DNA of 64,000 nucleotides from Bacteroidales bacterium. Lineage in GTDB: Bacteria > Bacteroidota > Bacteroidia > Bacteroidales > WCHB1-69. The translations under genes and the position numbers were made by a program. Below are positions 35,248 through 46,331 of this stretch, piece after piece; position 1 is the stretch's first letter, and each line of letters starts with the position of its first letter. The DNA is taken from contig JAEEQE010000001.1 of assembly GCA_016285145.1 (NCBI GenBank), forward strand, positions 62,001 through 126,000, in the 5' to 3' direction. The notes under the pieces were generated by a model. That model saw nothing but the letters and a program-made list of their open reading frames with translations, had not been told where the DNA came from and searched no databases.

Positions 35248-35838
35248 ATGGAATATATATTATTGTTAATCGGAGCTGTTTTAGTTAATAACATCATTTT
35301 GGTGCAGTTCCTCGGTATATGTCCCTTCCTGGGAGTTTCCAGCAAGGTGAACACCGCTTTGGGCATGGGCGTGGCGGTTATTTTTGTGATGACGCTGGCC
35401 ACTCTCGTCACATCTACATTGCAGAAATATGTGCTGGTGCCGCTCAATATCACGTTTTTGCAGACCATCGTCTTCATTCTCGTGATAGCTTCCCTGGTGC
35501 AGATGGTGGAAATCATCCTGAAGAAAATGAGTCCCTCCCTGTACAAGGCTTTGGGTGTGTATCTGCCCCTGATCACGACGAACTGTGCCGTGCTGGGTAT
35601 CGCCATCAAGGTGACTGAGCAACCCATTATCGCCGCCCACGGTTTCTCGATTATCGACAGCACGATCTATTCCATCTTCATCGCTATCGGTTTCACAGTG
35701 GCTATCGTCATTTTCGCCGGTCTGCGTGAACAATTGGAGCTGGTATCCATTCCAAAGGGAATGAAGGGCGTGCCAATCTCACTGATCACCGCCGGTATTC
35801 TGGCTATGGCTTTCATGGGTTTCTCCAACCTGGTTTAA
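35248..35838 (+). CDS. rnfA: Rnf electron transport complex subunit A
   Basis: 196 residues, six membrane segments, inverted-topology partner of RnfE. Motifs NNIILVQFLGICPFLGVS, NTALGMG and LITTNCAVLGIAI are clear and include the conserved cysteines. It closes rnfDGEA; no rnfB or rnfC lies before or after it in the window. A gap of 53 bases leads to the porin gene. Confidence 0.94.
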   Translation: MEYILLLIGAVLVNNIILVQFLGICPFLGVSSKVNTALGMGVAVIFVMTLATLVTSTLQKYVLVPLNITFLQTIVFILVIASLVQMVEIILKKMSPSLYKALGVYLPLITTNCAVLGIAIKVTEQPIIAAHGFSIIDSTIYSIFIAIGFTVAIVIFAGLREQLELVSIPKGMKGVPISLITAGILAMAFMGFSNLV

Positions 35839-35891
35839 AGGACATATATTATAATATTGTATAAATCTATTGCATAAAGAAAGGAAAGATA

Positions 35892-37037
35892 ATGCTGGTT
35901 TCTCCCTCGAAGACTTGTAAATCCTTATTTTTTATACTGATAGCCCTTCTTTATTGTTCCATTCCAGATGATTTGTATGCCCAAAAGGATTCCGTCCCCC
36001 TCTTCACGACGTTGCGTATGGAGGTGCGGGCGGATTTCAGTTTCCGGCATCCGATGACGCAACTTGCGAATGGCAGCGTGGAACATGGGGAGGATGCCTA
36101 TGGCTTTGCTGGCAAATATTTCAACATCCATGTGGGTGGCAATATCGGGAAGAAGGTGTCCTATTATTTCCGCCAGCGCGTGGTGGCCAACCCTGGCAGC
36201 GTCCGCTTTTTCGACAATACCGACTTTCTTTACATCAACTACGCCATCAACCCCAACTGGAGCTTGCGCTTTGGCAAGGAGGCTTTGGCAGTAGGCGGCT
36301 TCGAGTATGATGCCGCCCCGATTGACGTGCTTTTCTGCTCCTACTATTGGGACAATTTCTATTGTTTCCAGCTGGCGGCGTCAGGCGCGTATCACACCCG
36401 CGACGGCAATCATTCGATTGTGGCGCAGGTGGGTGCCTCCCCGTATCTGCATTATGGCTCATTCTATCAGAATTCCTTGATGAGCTACAACCTGATGTGG
36501 TCCGGCAAATTCGGTCCTTTCCAAACGTTGTACTCCATCAACATGTTCGAGCGGGAACGGGGCAAGTTTATGAATTATATCGCCTTGGGAAACAAGCTAA
36601 GATTCAAGAAGTGGGACCTGTATGTGGATTTGATTCATCATGCCACCCATTTGGGTCAGCTGATGCGGAATTTTGCGGTAATCAGTTGTGCCAATGTCTA
36701 TTTTAACGATTATGTGAACCTTTTTGTGAAGGCCGGTTACGAGCAGAATTTCGATAGGGATGAGATTCTCCATTATCGGAATACGGAGGAGTTGTGGGAC
36801 TGTCTGGCCATTCCCGGACAGCAGTATTTCTTCGGTGGATTGGGTGTGGAGATTCGTCCAAGGGCGTGCCCCGACATTCGTATTCATGCATTTGCGGCAG
36901 ACTTCTGCACGCGAGACTATGCACAGCCTATCGCTGCCAACCTGTCGGATATTGATGTGCCGACACGGCACGGTCTGACGGCCAATGTGGGACTTACTTG
37001 GAATATTAACTTTTTAAAATATCTTCAAAAGCAATGA
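35892..37037 (+). CDS. Outer membrane porin-like beta barrel protein
   Basis: 381 residues with an N-terminal signal (SLFFILIALLYCSIPDDLYA). The rest alternates polar and aromatic residues as in beta barrels (YYFRQRVVANPGSVRFFDN, LYINYAINPNWSLRFGKEA) and ends in a strand with aromatic residues (NVGLTWNINFLKYLQ). It resembles phosphate-selective porin O/P types. Substrate unknown; the genes after it (gate protein, 5'-nucleotidase) suggest nucleotides or nucleosides (inference). The end overlaps the next gene by 4 bases. Confidence 0.75.
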   Translation: MLVSPSKTCKSLFFILIALLYCSIPDDLYAQKDSVPLFTTLRMEVRADFSFRHPMTQLANGSVEHGEDAYGFAGKYFNIHVGGNIGKKVSYYFRQRVVANPGSVRFFDNTDFLYINYAINPNWSLRFGKEALAVGGFEYDAAPIDVLFCSYYWDNFYCFQLAASGAYHTRDGNHSIVAQVGASPYLHYGSFYQNSLMSYNLMWSGKFGPFQTLYSINMFERERGKFMNYIALGNKLRFKKWDLYVDLIHHATHLGQLMRNFAVISCANVYFNDYVNLFVKAGYEQNFDRDEILHYRNTEELWDCLAIPGQQYFFGGLGVEIRPRACPDIRIHAFAADFCTRDYAQPIAANLSDIDVPTRHGLTANVGLTWNINFLKYLQKQ

Positions 37038-38266
37038 AAATCTTACCTCGGAGTCGGAAGAAGAGTTTCCAGTATGCTCAGGCTGTGGAAAAGTGGTTTG
37101 AGCGTATTGAGAGGATGCTCAAGCTCAAGAATCCGTTGCGGTTCACGAGCAAACGTTCCATAGAGGCTCTTCTGTTCCTGGTGCTGTTTGTGGGCTTTTT
37201 CTTCGGTCTCTCATATAAAATGACGCTGCCGATGATGCTCAACACCTTCATGCAGACAGCCTATCACCTTCTGTTGGAGACGGTGTTTTACATCATGGCA
37301 ATTTGTGTGCTGATGGGAGCCATCAGTAAGTTGTTGGCGGAATTTGGCGTGGTGCGTTTGATGGAGAACATCCTGCGTCCTTTTATGAAGCCCCTGTACA
37401 ACCTGCCCGGCGTGGCCGCGTTAGGTGCGGTGATGACGTTTTTGAGCGACAATCCCGCCATCATCACTCTTTCCAAAGACAAGAATTTCAGCCGTTATTT
37501 CAAGAAATACCAGCTGGTATCGCTGACTAATTTCGGTACGGCGTTCGGAATGGGATTGGTGGTGCTGGCTTTCATGACGGGACTTGGCTACGGAAAAGGC
37601 TCTTTGGTCGGCATTTGCGGTGCAGTTATTGGCAGTATTATTTCCACTCGTATGATGCAACGTTCCATCTTGAAAGCCTATCCGGAAATGGATACCCCTG
37701 TTGCGGAAGAGACTGGAGACGAGCAGCAGATTTCCTTCAAGAGTGAGGGCTCTGCCTTCATGCGCTTCCTGAACTCCATTTTGGATGGTGGAAAGGACGG
37801 TGTCGGCATCGGGGTGGCCATCATACCTGGCGTGCTGGTGATTTCAACCCTCGTGATGATGCTCACCTTCGGGCCTGGAGAGGGTGGTGTTTATACAGGT
37901 GCTGCATACGAGGGTGTGCCTGTGATCACCTGGGCGGCAGACAAGATCAGTTTCGTCTTCCGCTGGCTCTTCGGCTTTATGAATCCGGAGCTCATATCGT
38001 TCCCCATTACCGCGCTTGGTGCGGTGGGGGCCGCCTTGGGTTTGGTGCCGAGATTTGTGGCGCAGGGCATCATCGACAACAATGCCATCGCCGTGTTCAC
38101 CGCCATGGGCATGTGCTGGAGCGGCTTCCTCAGCACCCATACAGCCATGTTGGATTCGCTGGGATACCGCAAACTGATATCCAAGGCCATCGTGGCGCAT
38201 ACTATCGGCGGTCTTTGCGCCGGTATCGCAGCCCATTGGCTCTTTGTGTTGATTTCATTGATTTAA
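37034..38266 (+). CDS. Nucleoside-recognition (Gate) domain membrane protein, CD0519/CD1768-like
   Basis: 410 residues, about ten membrane segments in two halves. The pattern VAALGAVMTFLSDNPAIITL (about residues 135-154) and LVSLTNFGTAFGMGLVV in the first half, and ITALGAVGAALGLVPRFVAQ with NNAIAVFTAMGMCWSGFLST in the second, is that of the Gate family seen in nucleoside transporters and spore maturation proteins. A role in nucleoside movement across the inner membrane is plausible but not shown. It overlaps the porin gene by ATGA and is 6 bases before the 5'-nucleotidase gene. Confidence 0.75.
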   Translation: MKILPRSRKKSFQYAQAVEKWFERIERMLKLKNPLRFTSKRSIEALLFLVLFVGFFFGLSYKMTLPMMLNTFMQTAYHLLLETVFYIMAICVLMGAISKLLAEFGVVRLMENILRPFMKPLYNLPGVAALGAVMTFLSDNPAIITLSKDKNFSRYFKKYQLVSLTNFGTAFGMGLVVLAFMTGLGYGKGSLVGICGAVIGSIISTRMMQRSILKAYPEMDTPVAEETGDEQQISFKSEGSAFMRFLNSILDGGKDGVGIGVAIIPGVLVISTLVMMLTFGPGEGGVYTGAAYEGVPVITWAADKISFVFRWLFGFMNPELISFPITALGAVGAALGLVPRFVAQGIIDNNAIAVFTAMGMCWSGFLSTHTAMLDSLGYRKLISKAIVAHTIGGLCAGIAAHWLFVLISLI

Positions 38267-38272
38267 AATAGG

Positions 38273-39079
38273 ATGAGAAAATATAGGGTGCTCCTTCTGC
38301 TGCTGCTTTTGACGCTTGTGGGTGGTCTGTATGCACAGAAACGCGAGTTGGTTATTTTGCACACTAACGATACCCACAGTCAGATTGAACCTTACACGTA
38401 TAAGGCGGACACCAATGTGGGTGGCTACTTGCGGCGCGAGGCGCTGGTGCGCGAGGTGCGCCAGCAACATCCGAATGTGTTGCTGCTGGATGCGGGCGAC
38501 TTCTCTCAAGGCACGCCCTATTTCAACTTCTATAAAGGGTATGTGGAATTACATCTGATGAATGAGATGGGTTATGATGCGGTGACGTTGGGGAATCATG
38601 AGTTTGATAACGGATGCGCTGCGTTGGCCAAACGTCTGAAAAAAGCCCGCTTTGCTACCGTATGTGCCAACTATGAATTTAAAAACAAGGCACTTGCAAA
38701 GGTGGTGAAACCGTATGTCGTGGTGGAACGCGGTGGAATGAGAATTGGGATCTTCGGCCTGACCGTGGATGTTACGGCGTTGGTGTCACCGGAAACCGCC
38801 AAGGATCTGGTCTATCACGATCCGGTGGAGCTTTCCCGCAATATTGTGGAAGAACTGCGTCGGCAGGGCTGCGACCTGATTGTCTGCCTGTCGCATCTTG
38901 GCGTGGAGGATCATGCGATGAATGATTTCAAACTCGCTGAGCAGGTGGACGGTATCGATGTGATTGTGGGCGGCCATTCCCATAAGGAGTTCGCACAACC
39001 GAAGATGGTCAAGAATACCCGGATTTGCCAAATGACGAATCGTGGAAAATGTGTCGGACAATTGATTGTCCAGTTTTAA
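38273..39079 (+). CDS. Exported one-domain 5'-nucleotidase / metallophosphatase
   Basis: 268 residues: a signal peptide (LLLLLLLTLVGGLYAQ) and only the metallophosphatase half of UshA-type 5'-nucleotidases. Metal and catalytic motifs are intact: ILHTNDTHS (about residues 29-37), LLDAGDFSQG, TLGNHEFDNG (about 103-112), LSHLGVEDH and GGHSHKEF (about 232-239). The substrate-binding C-terminal domain of UshA is missing; Bacteroidetes often encode it as a separate gene, but the next gene here is an antiporter. Periplasmic removal of phosphate from nucleotides is inferred. Confidence 0.85.
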   Translation: MRKYRVLLLLLLLTLVGGLYAQKRELVILHTNDTHSQIEPYTYKADTNVGGYLRREALVREVRQQHPNVLLLDAGDFSQGTPYFNFYKGYVELHLMNEMGYDAVTLGNHEFDNGCAALAKRLKKARFATVCANYEFKNKALAKVVKPYVVVERGGMRIGIFGLTVDVTALVSPETAKDLVYHDPVELSRNIVEELRRQGCDLIVCLSHLGVEDHAMNDFKLAEQVDGIDVIVGGHSHKEFAQPKMVKNTRICQMTNRGKCVGQLIVQF

Positions 39080-39101
39080 TAGGGAAGATAATACATAGTA
39101 T

Positions 39102-40832
39102 ATGTCTGAAAATCTGAGACTTGTTTCTGACTTGGCACTGATACTGATTTCAGCCGGTGTCGTGACGGTCATCTTCAAACTTTTAAAGCAGCCGATAGTG
39201 TTGGGCTATATCGTGGCTGGTTTTCTGGTGGGCCCGCATCTGCATATTTTCCCCACTGTGACGGATGTTGCCGAAGTGGAGGTCTGGTCCGAAATCGGTA
39301 TCATCTTCCTGCTTTTCGCTCTGGGATTGGAATTTAGCTTTAAAAAACTGTTTTCTGTGGGGAGTAAGGCCTTCGTGACGGCACTGCTTGAAATTATTTC
39401 AATGATAGCGGTGGGTATGCTTCTGGGTTTCATTATGGACTGGGGGGTGGTGGAGAGCATTTTCTTGGGCGGTATGCTGGCGATGTCGTCCACCACGATT
39501 ATCATCAAGGCTTTTGAGGATATGAAACTGAAAAACGAGCCGTTTGTGGATTTGACCCTGGTAGTTCTTATTATTCAGGATATTGTGGCGGTGGTGATGA
39601 TGGTGCTGCTTTCCACGGCGGCGGCCAGCAAGCAGGCTGCCGGTAGGGAGATGCTGGACAGCATTGTGAAACTGCTCTTCTTCCTGATTCTCTGGTTTGT
39701 GGTGGGTATCTATTTGATCCCTACATTCTTCCGTAAGGCAAAAAAATACATTAACGATGAAACGCTTCTGATAATATCCATTGGATTGTGCTTCGGAATG
39801 GTGATAATTGCCAATAATGTCGGTTTCTCCTCTGCATTGGGAGCGTTTGTGATAGGCTCAATTCTTTCAGAAACGGTGGAAAGTGAGCGTATTGTGAAAC
39901 TTACCCGTAGTATTAAGGACCTTTTCGGTGCCATTTTCTTTGTGTCGGTGGGTATGATGGTCGATCCGGCGGTGCTTGGCCAGTATTGGAAACTGATCCT
40001 TTCATTGGTGGTTATCACATTGGTGATTAAGGCGATTGTGTCTTCGGCAGCGGCCATGTTGGCGGGTGCCTCTTTGGAGGATTCGTTGAAGACGGGTTTC
40101 ACGCTCTCGCAAATCGGAGAGTTCGCCTTCATTGTGGCCTCAGTCGGTGTCACCCTCAAGGTGCTGCCCAGCCATATCTATCCGGTTATTATCGCTGCTT
40201 CTGTAATCACCACATTTACAACTCCCTACTGGATAAAAGCTGCCACCCCGTGTTACAAATGGCTGAATGGTAAACTCTCACCCGATCTGAAAGCCCGAAT
40301 GGACGAATATTGCCTGCTTGGACGTAAATCAGGCGATAAAAACTGGGGAAGCATTATCACCTATTCCCTTCCCAGAGTGCTGATTTTCACGGTGCTGAGT
40401 GTTGCCCTGCTTTTCGTGCTTTTTGACCATCTTTTCCCATTCATACGTCAATTTGAGGTGGTGAAAACCCTGCCGCGTTGGCTTTTCAATTCCGTCTGTG
40501 CCATTTCCACCATTTTGCTGTTGCTTCCGTTTTTATATGGTATAGTTTATAATAATGTGAAAACAAGACAGTTGTATTCTGAAATGTCGAAGAAAAACAA
40601 AAGCAATATCATTGTGATTACTGTCTGGACATTGATACGATTCCTTATTGCCGGATTCTTTGTCTTTACCATTCTGGTGAAGTTTTTCAAATACACTAAA
40701 TGGGTGATTCTGCTGGTCACGCTGGCGGTCATCATCTTTATGATGTTCTCGAGTCGCACGCTGAAGCGTTTTACTCTGATCGAATCTTCCTTCATGAAAA
40801 ATCTTAATGCCAAGGAAAATAGCGAAAATTAA
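39102..40832 (+). CDS. CPA2-family cation/proton antiporter
   Basis: 576 residues with about 12 membrane segments, KefB/NapA-like: LKQPIVLGYIVAGFLVGPH, IGIIFLLFALGLEFSF, LTLVVLIIQDIVAVVMMVL (DIVAV in the ion-binding helix), LGAFVIGSILSET and GFTLSQIGEFAFIVASVG. The C-terminus has four more hydrophobic segments and no TrkA-N domain. It exchanges potassium or sodium for protons and is the last gene of the run that begins with the porin. Confidence 0.88.
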   Translation: MSENLRLVSDLALILISAGVVTVIFKLLKQPIVLGYIVAGFLVGPHLHIFPTVTDVAEVEVWSEIGIIFLLFALGLEFSFKKLFSVGSKAFVTALLEIISMIAVGMLLGFIMDWGVVESIFLGGMLAMSSTTIIIKAFEDMKLKNEPFVDLTLVVLIIQDIVAVVMMVLLSTAAASKQAAGREMLDSIVKLLFFLILWFVVGIYLIPTFFRKAKKYINDETLLIISIGLCFGMVIIANNVGFSSALGAFVIGSILSETVESERIVKLTRSIKDLFGAIFFVSVGMMVDPAVLGQYWKLILSLVVITLVIKAIVSSAAAMLAGASLEDSLKTGFTLSQIGEFAFIVASVGVTLKVLPSHIYPVIIAASVITTFTTPYWIKAATPCYKWLNGKLSPDLKARMDEYCLLGRKSGDKNWGSIITYSLPRVLIFTVLSVALLFVLFDHLFPFIRQFEVVKTLPRWLFNSVCAISTILLLLPFLYGIVYNNVKTRQLYSEMSKKNKSNIIVITVWTLIRFLIAGFFVFTILVKFFKYTKWVILLVTLAVIIFMMFSSRTLKRFTLIESSFMKNLNAKENSEN

Positions 40833-40963
40833 CAATTGTTTCTTAAAAGTGTGTTTAACAACTAATTGTTAAAATATCTTCTATTATCTGTTGTATTAAT
40901 ATCTTATAGTTAATGATTGGTATTTTTATATATTAATAATTCTTAAAAATACACGTAGTTACT

Positions 40964-41016
40964 TGACAAACCGGTCTTCATTGTATTATCTTTGTCTCCG
41001 AAATAAGCAAGGAGGT
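40964..41016 (+). promoter_or_regulatory. Promoter and strong Shine-Dalgarno sequence of the amidase gene
   Basis: TTGACA at 40964-40969, 17 bases, then TATCTTTG at 40987-40994, which satisfies both a sigma-70-like -35 and the Bacteroidetes -7 consensus. AAGGAGGT at 41009-41016 fully matches the 16S rRNA tail and lies 4 bases before the ATG at 41021. This decides the start over the GTG at 41015. Confidence 0.65.
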
Positions 41017-41020
41017 GAAG

Positions 41021-44000
41021 ATGAAGAACAGATTATGTTGGATTTTGTTAGGTTTGGTCAGTCTGGTTTCTTCCGTGGGGATGGCTCAGGAAGAGGTGTC
41101 GGGGCTGCGTTTTGAAGCAGAATTGGAAAGTCGGATTCGGGCGAAATGGGTGTCGGATTATAAGATGGTGCGCCCATTCTTTGACGAGGCGTATTCGCTC
41201 TTTCCATCAATACCAAGAGGTGTCTTGGAGGCGGTGGCGTTTCAGTACACTCGCTTTTCCTATGATAGGGATGATGATGTTGTTGGAATGGATTCCACTT
41301 CCATTCCCCGTACATATAGTATTATGGGTCTGACGGCGGACGGTAGGGGTGTTTTCCGGGAAAATTTGAAAAAGGTGTCCGCCATGTCAGGCCTGCCTGT
41401 TGAGGATGTCCGTCAGGATGACCGGTGTGCGGTGCTGGCATACGCCGGAGCTTTCGCACAACTCCAACGCCAATATAGGTGCTATGGGCCAAAGGTGGAA
41501 CAATATGCTCTCATCTTCTTGGAACTATGTGAGTTACCTGTGCCGGATACGTCGCAGATGAACCATCAGGAAGTTCTGTGGAGTCGTTTTGCATTGAACA
41601 GCTTTTTATATGAACTCTATGTCTTTTTGTCAGATACCCTCCATCAGGAGATTGGTATCCCAGCCTATCCGGTGGATTTTAAAGGATTGTTTGGAGAATA
41701 TTTGGATAAATTGTCCCAAAAGGAGGTTACAGGAGATTTTTTGAACTCGGTGGGTGATGTTTCGGCCACGGATTATCCTGGCGCGATATGGACTCCAGCA
41801 GCGAACTGCAACTATTCGTCGGGTAGGGGCGGAACAGCCATTTCCAATGTGACAATCCACTACACATCGGGTACCTATGCAGGTGCCATCGCGTGGTTCG
41901 GCAACTGTAATGCGCGTGCGTCTGCGCATTATATCATCCGTTCCATGGACGGGCAGGTAACGCAGATGGTGCGGGAGTCGGACAAGGCCTGGCATGTGGG
42001 GAGTGCCAACGCTTATACTATCGGTATTGAGCATGAAGCTTATGGGAATGTGTGGAGCTACTTCACGCCACAGATGTACCAAGCCTCCGCGGCTCTGGTC
42101 CGGAACATCACCCTCCGATATCCCAATATAAATCCTCATCGTGTCTTTTATCGCGACACGTTGGATGACGGCACGGTGTTGAATGACGGATTGCATAGTT
42201 TGGGTGGGAGTACGGCGTGTACGCAGATTCGTGGTCATCAGCATTTCCCGAGCCAGACGCATACGGATCCGGGTCCCTATTGGGATTGGAACTATTACTA
42301 TAAGCTGATTAACCCTAATCCGAATGTAATGCTGCTTACGGATAGCAGTGGCTCTTTTACGGATTCGGGTGGAACTGGTGCAAACTATGGCAACGACGAG
42401 CGCAAAGTGTATCATGTCCATGTGGCAGGTGCGGACAGTATCGTATTGGATTTTACAACATTTGCCCTTGAATCCAATTATGATTTCCTTTGGATATATG
42501 CCGGCAGCACGCTCTTCGACCCGTTAGTTGGCCGCTGGAACACTCATTCGCCAGGCCGTGTGGTGGTGCCTGGAGAGGATGTCGTGGTTGAGTTCCGTTC
42601 CGATTGTGCTACAACGGCGGCTGGGTGGGAGGTTTTGTGGCACGGAAGTTTCCCGGCAGCGGCGCTGTCGGACACCGCAGCACCAACCACTCAGATATTG
42701 CTGGCAGATGACCTGTGGCAGACGAAGGATTTTACCGTCTCTTATCAAGATTCCGACGACGTGGCCCTCCAATATCGTTTTTATCAGGTGATGAATGATA
42801 AAGCCGGCACTTGGATGGCAAATCCCGTTTGTGGCTTCCTCTGCGATGATTTTGACACGGATTTGGATACTTCGGTTTGGGAGTTGGCAATAGATTGCCA
42901 TGTGGAAAACCAGCAGCTGAAATTGGGGACAGGCCATGGGGGAAATGCTATAGGGGCAGCTCGCCTAAACGGGCAGGCGCACGAGGTTTTCCTGTACGAC
43001 TTCTATTGGATATGGACGGATGGCTCGGACGGTTCCTTCTATTTCCATTGTGATGCTCCGCCGGCTCCGAATACGGCCTTCTCTGGATATCGGGTGCGGT
43101 TCGCACGCGATAGTAACACAATACGCTTCACCAAGGTGGAGAATGGACATGAACGTCTGTTGGGAATTGTGAACAACATATATCTGTCGTTGCAGCAGTC
43201 CTATCGGTTCCGTGTGGTCTGGAATCGGAACACGGGTGATATTCTTCTGTTCAGGCACGCCAACCTGTTGGGCTCTGTACACGACGGCATGTGTGGAAAT
43301 GCTCTCTGGATGGCGAAATACATAGCTTTTGCAGCCGATGGCTCCACGTTGAATGTGGATGATGTGCGAGTGTATGGCTCCCGAGGTGCACAGACGCGGA
43401 TTACGGTGGGTGTGACAGACACTTGTATGATACGTTATCAGTCTTTGCACGGGTGCGTCGCTGCAAAGGTGAAATCTATTGTGTTGGATTTTTCGAACGA
43501 ATTTTCCTCGTTAGTGGAAAAACGGGTGAAAGTGGATTACACTCCACCCAGTATGACAGATTTGCTCAAGTTTAACTCCCGAATGGGAAATTCGGGAGTG
43601 CAGAATGTCACGGTGTCGTGGCCCCGCAGCGTAGATTCGCACTCGGATGTGAAACGCTATGAATACATGGTTGTGCATTCGAATCTGAATGATAACACGT
43701 TTAGGTACGATTGGAGGAATTTGGGGGTGGCAACCTCGGTACAATTGTCGTTAGACTGTCGGCAGATTCCGAACACGATGATATTGGTGCGGGCGGAGAA
43801 CCATGCTGGACTGAAATCGTCGGTCGCACAACATGTGTTAACATGCAGATGTGGCAACCCTACCTTGTCAAAGCAATTCTCCGTATTCCCGAACCCGGTT
43901 CGTGACGAATTGATAGTGGAGGTGACCGGTCGTGAGGTGGGAAGATTACCTCCCGATGAGGCTCGGATCGTACGTTTGTATGACCTTACGGGTCGGGTGC

Positions 44001-44131
44001 TGCAGGAGACAACATTGGACCAGCGCCAAAAACTGTCGTTGGAGGGTTATCCGTCTGGTATCTATATGTTGCGGGTTGTTCAAGGTGACAAGACATTGTT
44101 GAGTGAGAAAATTGTGAAGATAAGAGATTGA
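41021..44131 (+). CDS. Type IX secreted N-acetylmuramoyl-L-alanine amidase with CUB domain
   Basis: 1036 residues. After a signal peptide (ILLGLVSLVSSVGMAQ), residues about 40-150 form a lysozyme-like helical domain (SIPRGVLEAVAFQYTRF, YSIMGLTADGRGVF) in which the usual glutamate of SLT enzymes is not seen. Residues about 240-425 are an Amidase_2 domain with zinc ligands in VTIHYTSG (His about 280), EHEAYG and the late HTDPGPYWDW. Residues about 435-540 resemble a CUB domain (SNYDFLWIYAGS). A lectin-like region follows. The C-terminus has a type IX sorting domain (FSVFPNPVRDELIVEV...GIYMLRV). It cuts the peptide side chain from peptidoglycan sugar; as an exported enzyme it may target other bacteria (inference). 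Confidence 0.88.
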   Translation: MKNRLCWILLGLVSLVSSVGMAQEEVSGLRFEAELESRIRAKWVSDYKMVRPFFDEAYSLFPSIPRGVLEAVAFQYTRFSYDRDDDVVGMDSTSIPRTYSIMGLTADGRGVFRENLKKVSAMSGLPVEDVRQDDRCAVLAYAGAFAQLQRQYRCYGPKVEQYALIFLELCELPVPDTSQMNHQEVLWSRFALNSFLYELYVFLSDTLHQEIGIPAYPVDFKGLFGEYLDKLSQKEVTGDFLNSVGDVSATDYPGAIWTPAANCNYSSGRGGTAISNVTIHYTSGTYAGAIAWFGNCNARASAHYIIRSMDGQVTQMVRESDKAWHVGSANAYTIGIEHEAYGNVWSYFTPQMYQASAALVRNITLRYPNINPHRVFYRDTLDDGTVLNDGLHSLGGSTACTQIRGHQHFPSQTHTDPGPYWDWNYYYKLINPNPNVMLLTDSSGSFTDSGGTGANYGNDERKVYHVHVAGADSIVLDFTTFALESNYDFLWIYAGSTLFDPLVGRWNTHSPGRVVVPGEDVVVEFRSDCATTAAGWEVLWHGSFPAAALSDTAAPTTQILLADDLWQTKDFTVSYQDSDDVALQYRFYQVMNDKAGTWMANPVCGFLCDDFDTDLDTSVWELAIDCHVENQQLKLGTGHGGNAIGAARLNGQAHEVFLYDFYWIWTDGSDGSFYFHCDAPPAPNTAFSGYRVRFARDSNTIRFTKVENGHERLLGIVNNIYLSLQQSYRFRVVWNRNTGDILLFRHANLLGSVHDGMCGNALWMAKYIAFAADGSTLNVDDVRVYGSRGAQTRITVGVTDTCMIRYQSLHGCVAAKVKSIVLDFSNEFSSLVEKRVKVDYTPPSMTDLLKFNSRMGNSGVQNVTVSWPRSVDSHSDVKRYEYMVVHSNLNDNTFRYDWRNLGVATSVQLSLDCRQIPNTMILVRAENHAGLKSSVAQHVLTCRCGNPTLSKQFSVFPNPVRDELIVEVTGREVGRLPPDEARIVRLYDLTGRVLQETTLDQRQKLSLEGYPSGIYMLRVVQGDKTLLSEKIVKIRD

Positions 44132-44170
44132 AATGTGTTCGGTGATTTCAGGAACTTCCCGCAAAATGAA

Positions 44171-44197
44171 AGGCGGCCCGAAACGGGTCGCCTTTTC
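44171..44197 (+). terminator. Terminator between the amidase and groEL
   Basis: A 10-base-pair stem with one G-T pair (AGGCGGCCCG at 44171-44180, partner 44184-44193), 3-base loop and TTTT after it. It lies between convergent genes. Confidence 0.75.
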
Positions 44198-44241
44198 GAA
44201 TAATGATATTAAAGCAAGTATGGGGTGATTCCCCTCAAATT

Positions 44242-45906
<1,665 letters not shown>

Positions 45907-45994
45907 TTATGTTTTTGTGAATTGTGATTTGTGAGCGGTAATTAATTTTTTTGTCTGATATCTTTTTTCTTATTCACTAATCACTATTCACTAA

Positions 45995-46270
45995 TTAACA
46001 AATCGCGTATATATCGCTCTCTTTCATGATGAGGTAGGTCTCGCCATCCAGTTGGATTTCTGTGCCAGAATATTTTCCGTAAAGAACGGTGTCTTTCACC
46101 TTCACGGTCATAGGCTCGTCTTTTTTGCCTGGACCGACGGCGATGACGGTTCCCTTTTGCGGTTTTTCCTTGGCGGTGTCAGGGATGATGATGCCACCGG
46201 CGGTTTTTTGTTCGGCTTCGGCAGGTTTTACTAAAACTCTGTCTGCTAAAGGTTTAATGTTACATTTCAT
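45995..46270 (-). CDS. groES: 10 kDa co-chaperonin GroES
   Basis: 91 residues, normal length. It caps the GroEL ring. The family sequence [20 protein letters not shown] at the N-terminus, the mobile-loop part [13 protein letters not shown] and the C-terminal [13 protein letters not shown] are seen. It is first in groES-groEL. No CIRCE element was found upstream; a sigma-54-like site is there instead. Confidence 0.98.
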   Translation of the reverse strand: MKCNIKPLADRVLVKPAEAEQKTAGGIIIPDTAKEKPQKGTVIAVGPGKKDEPMTVKVKDTVLYGKYSGTEIQLDGETYLIMKESDIYAIC

Positions 46271-46331
46271 AGTAAATGGTGTTTTAATTTGTTGTTATTT
46301 GAATTTTTTCAAAAAATTGGCGTGGCAACTT

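Noticed and set aside
33027..35733. Antisense frames opposite rnfD, rnfG, rnfE and rnfA
   Set aside because: All four sense genes have clear membrane-protein motifs; antisense frames are His/Gly-rich shadows.
40829..40872. 9-base inverted repeat TTAACAATT/AATTGTTAA after the antiporter gene
   Set aside because: All A-T pairs with a 26-base loop; too weak to be called a terminator or operator.
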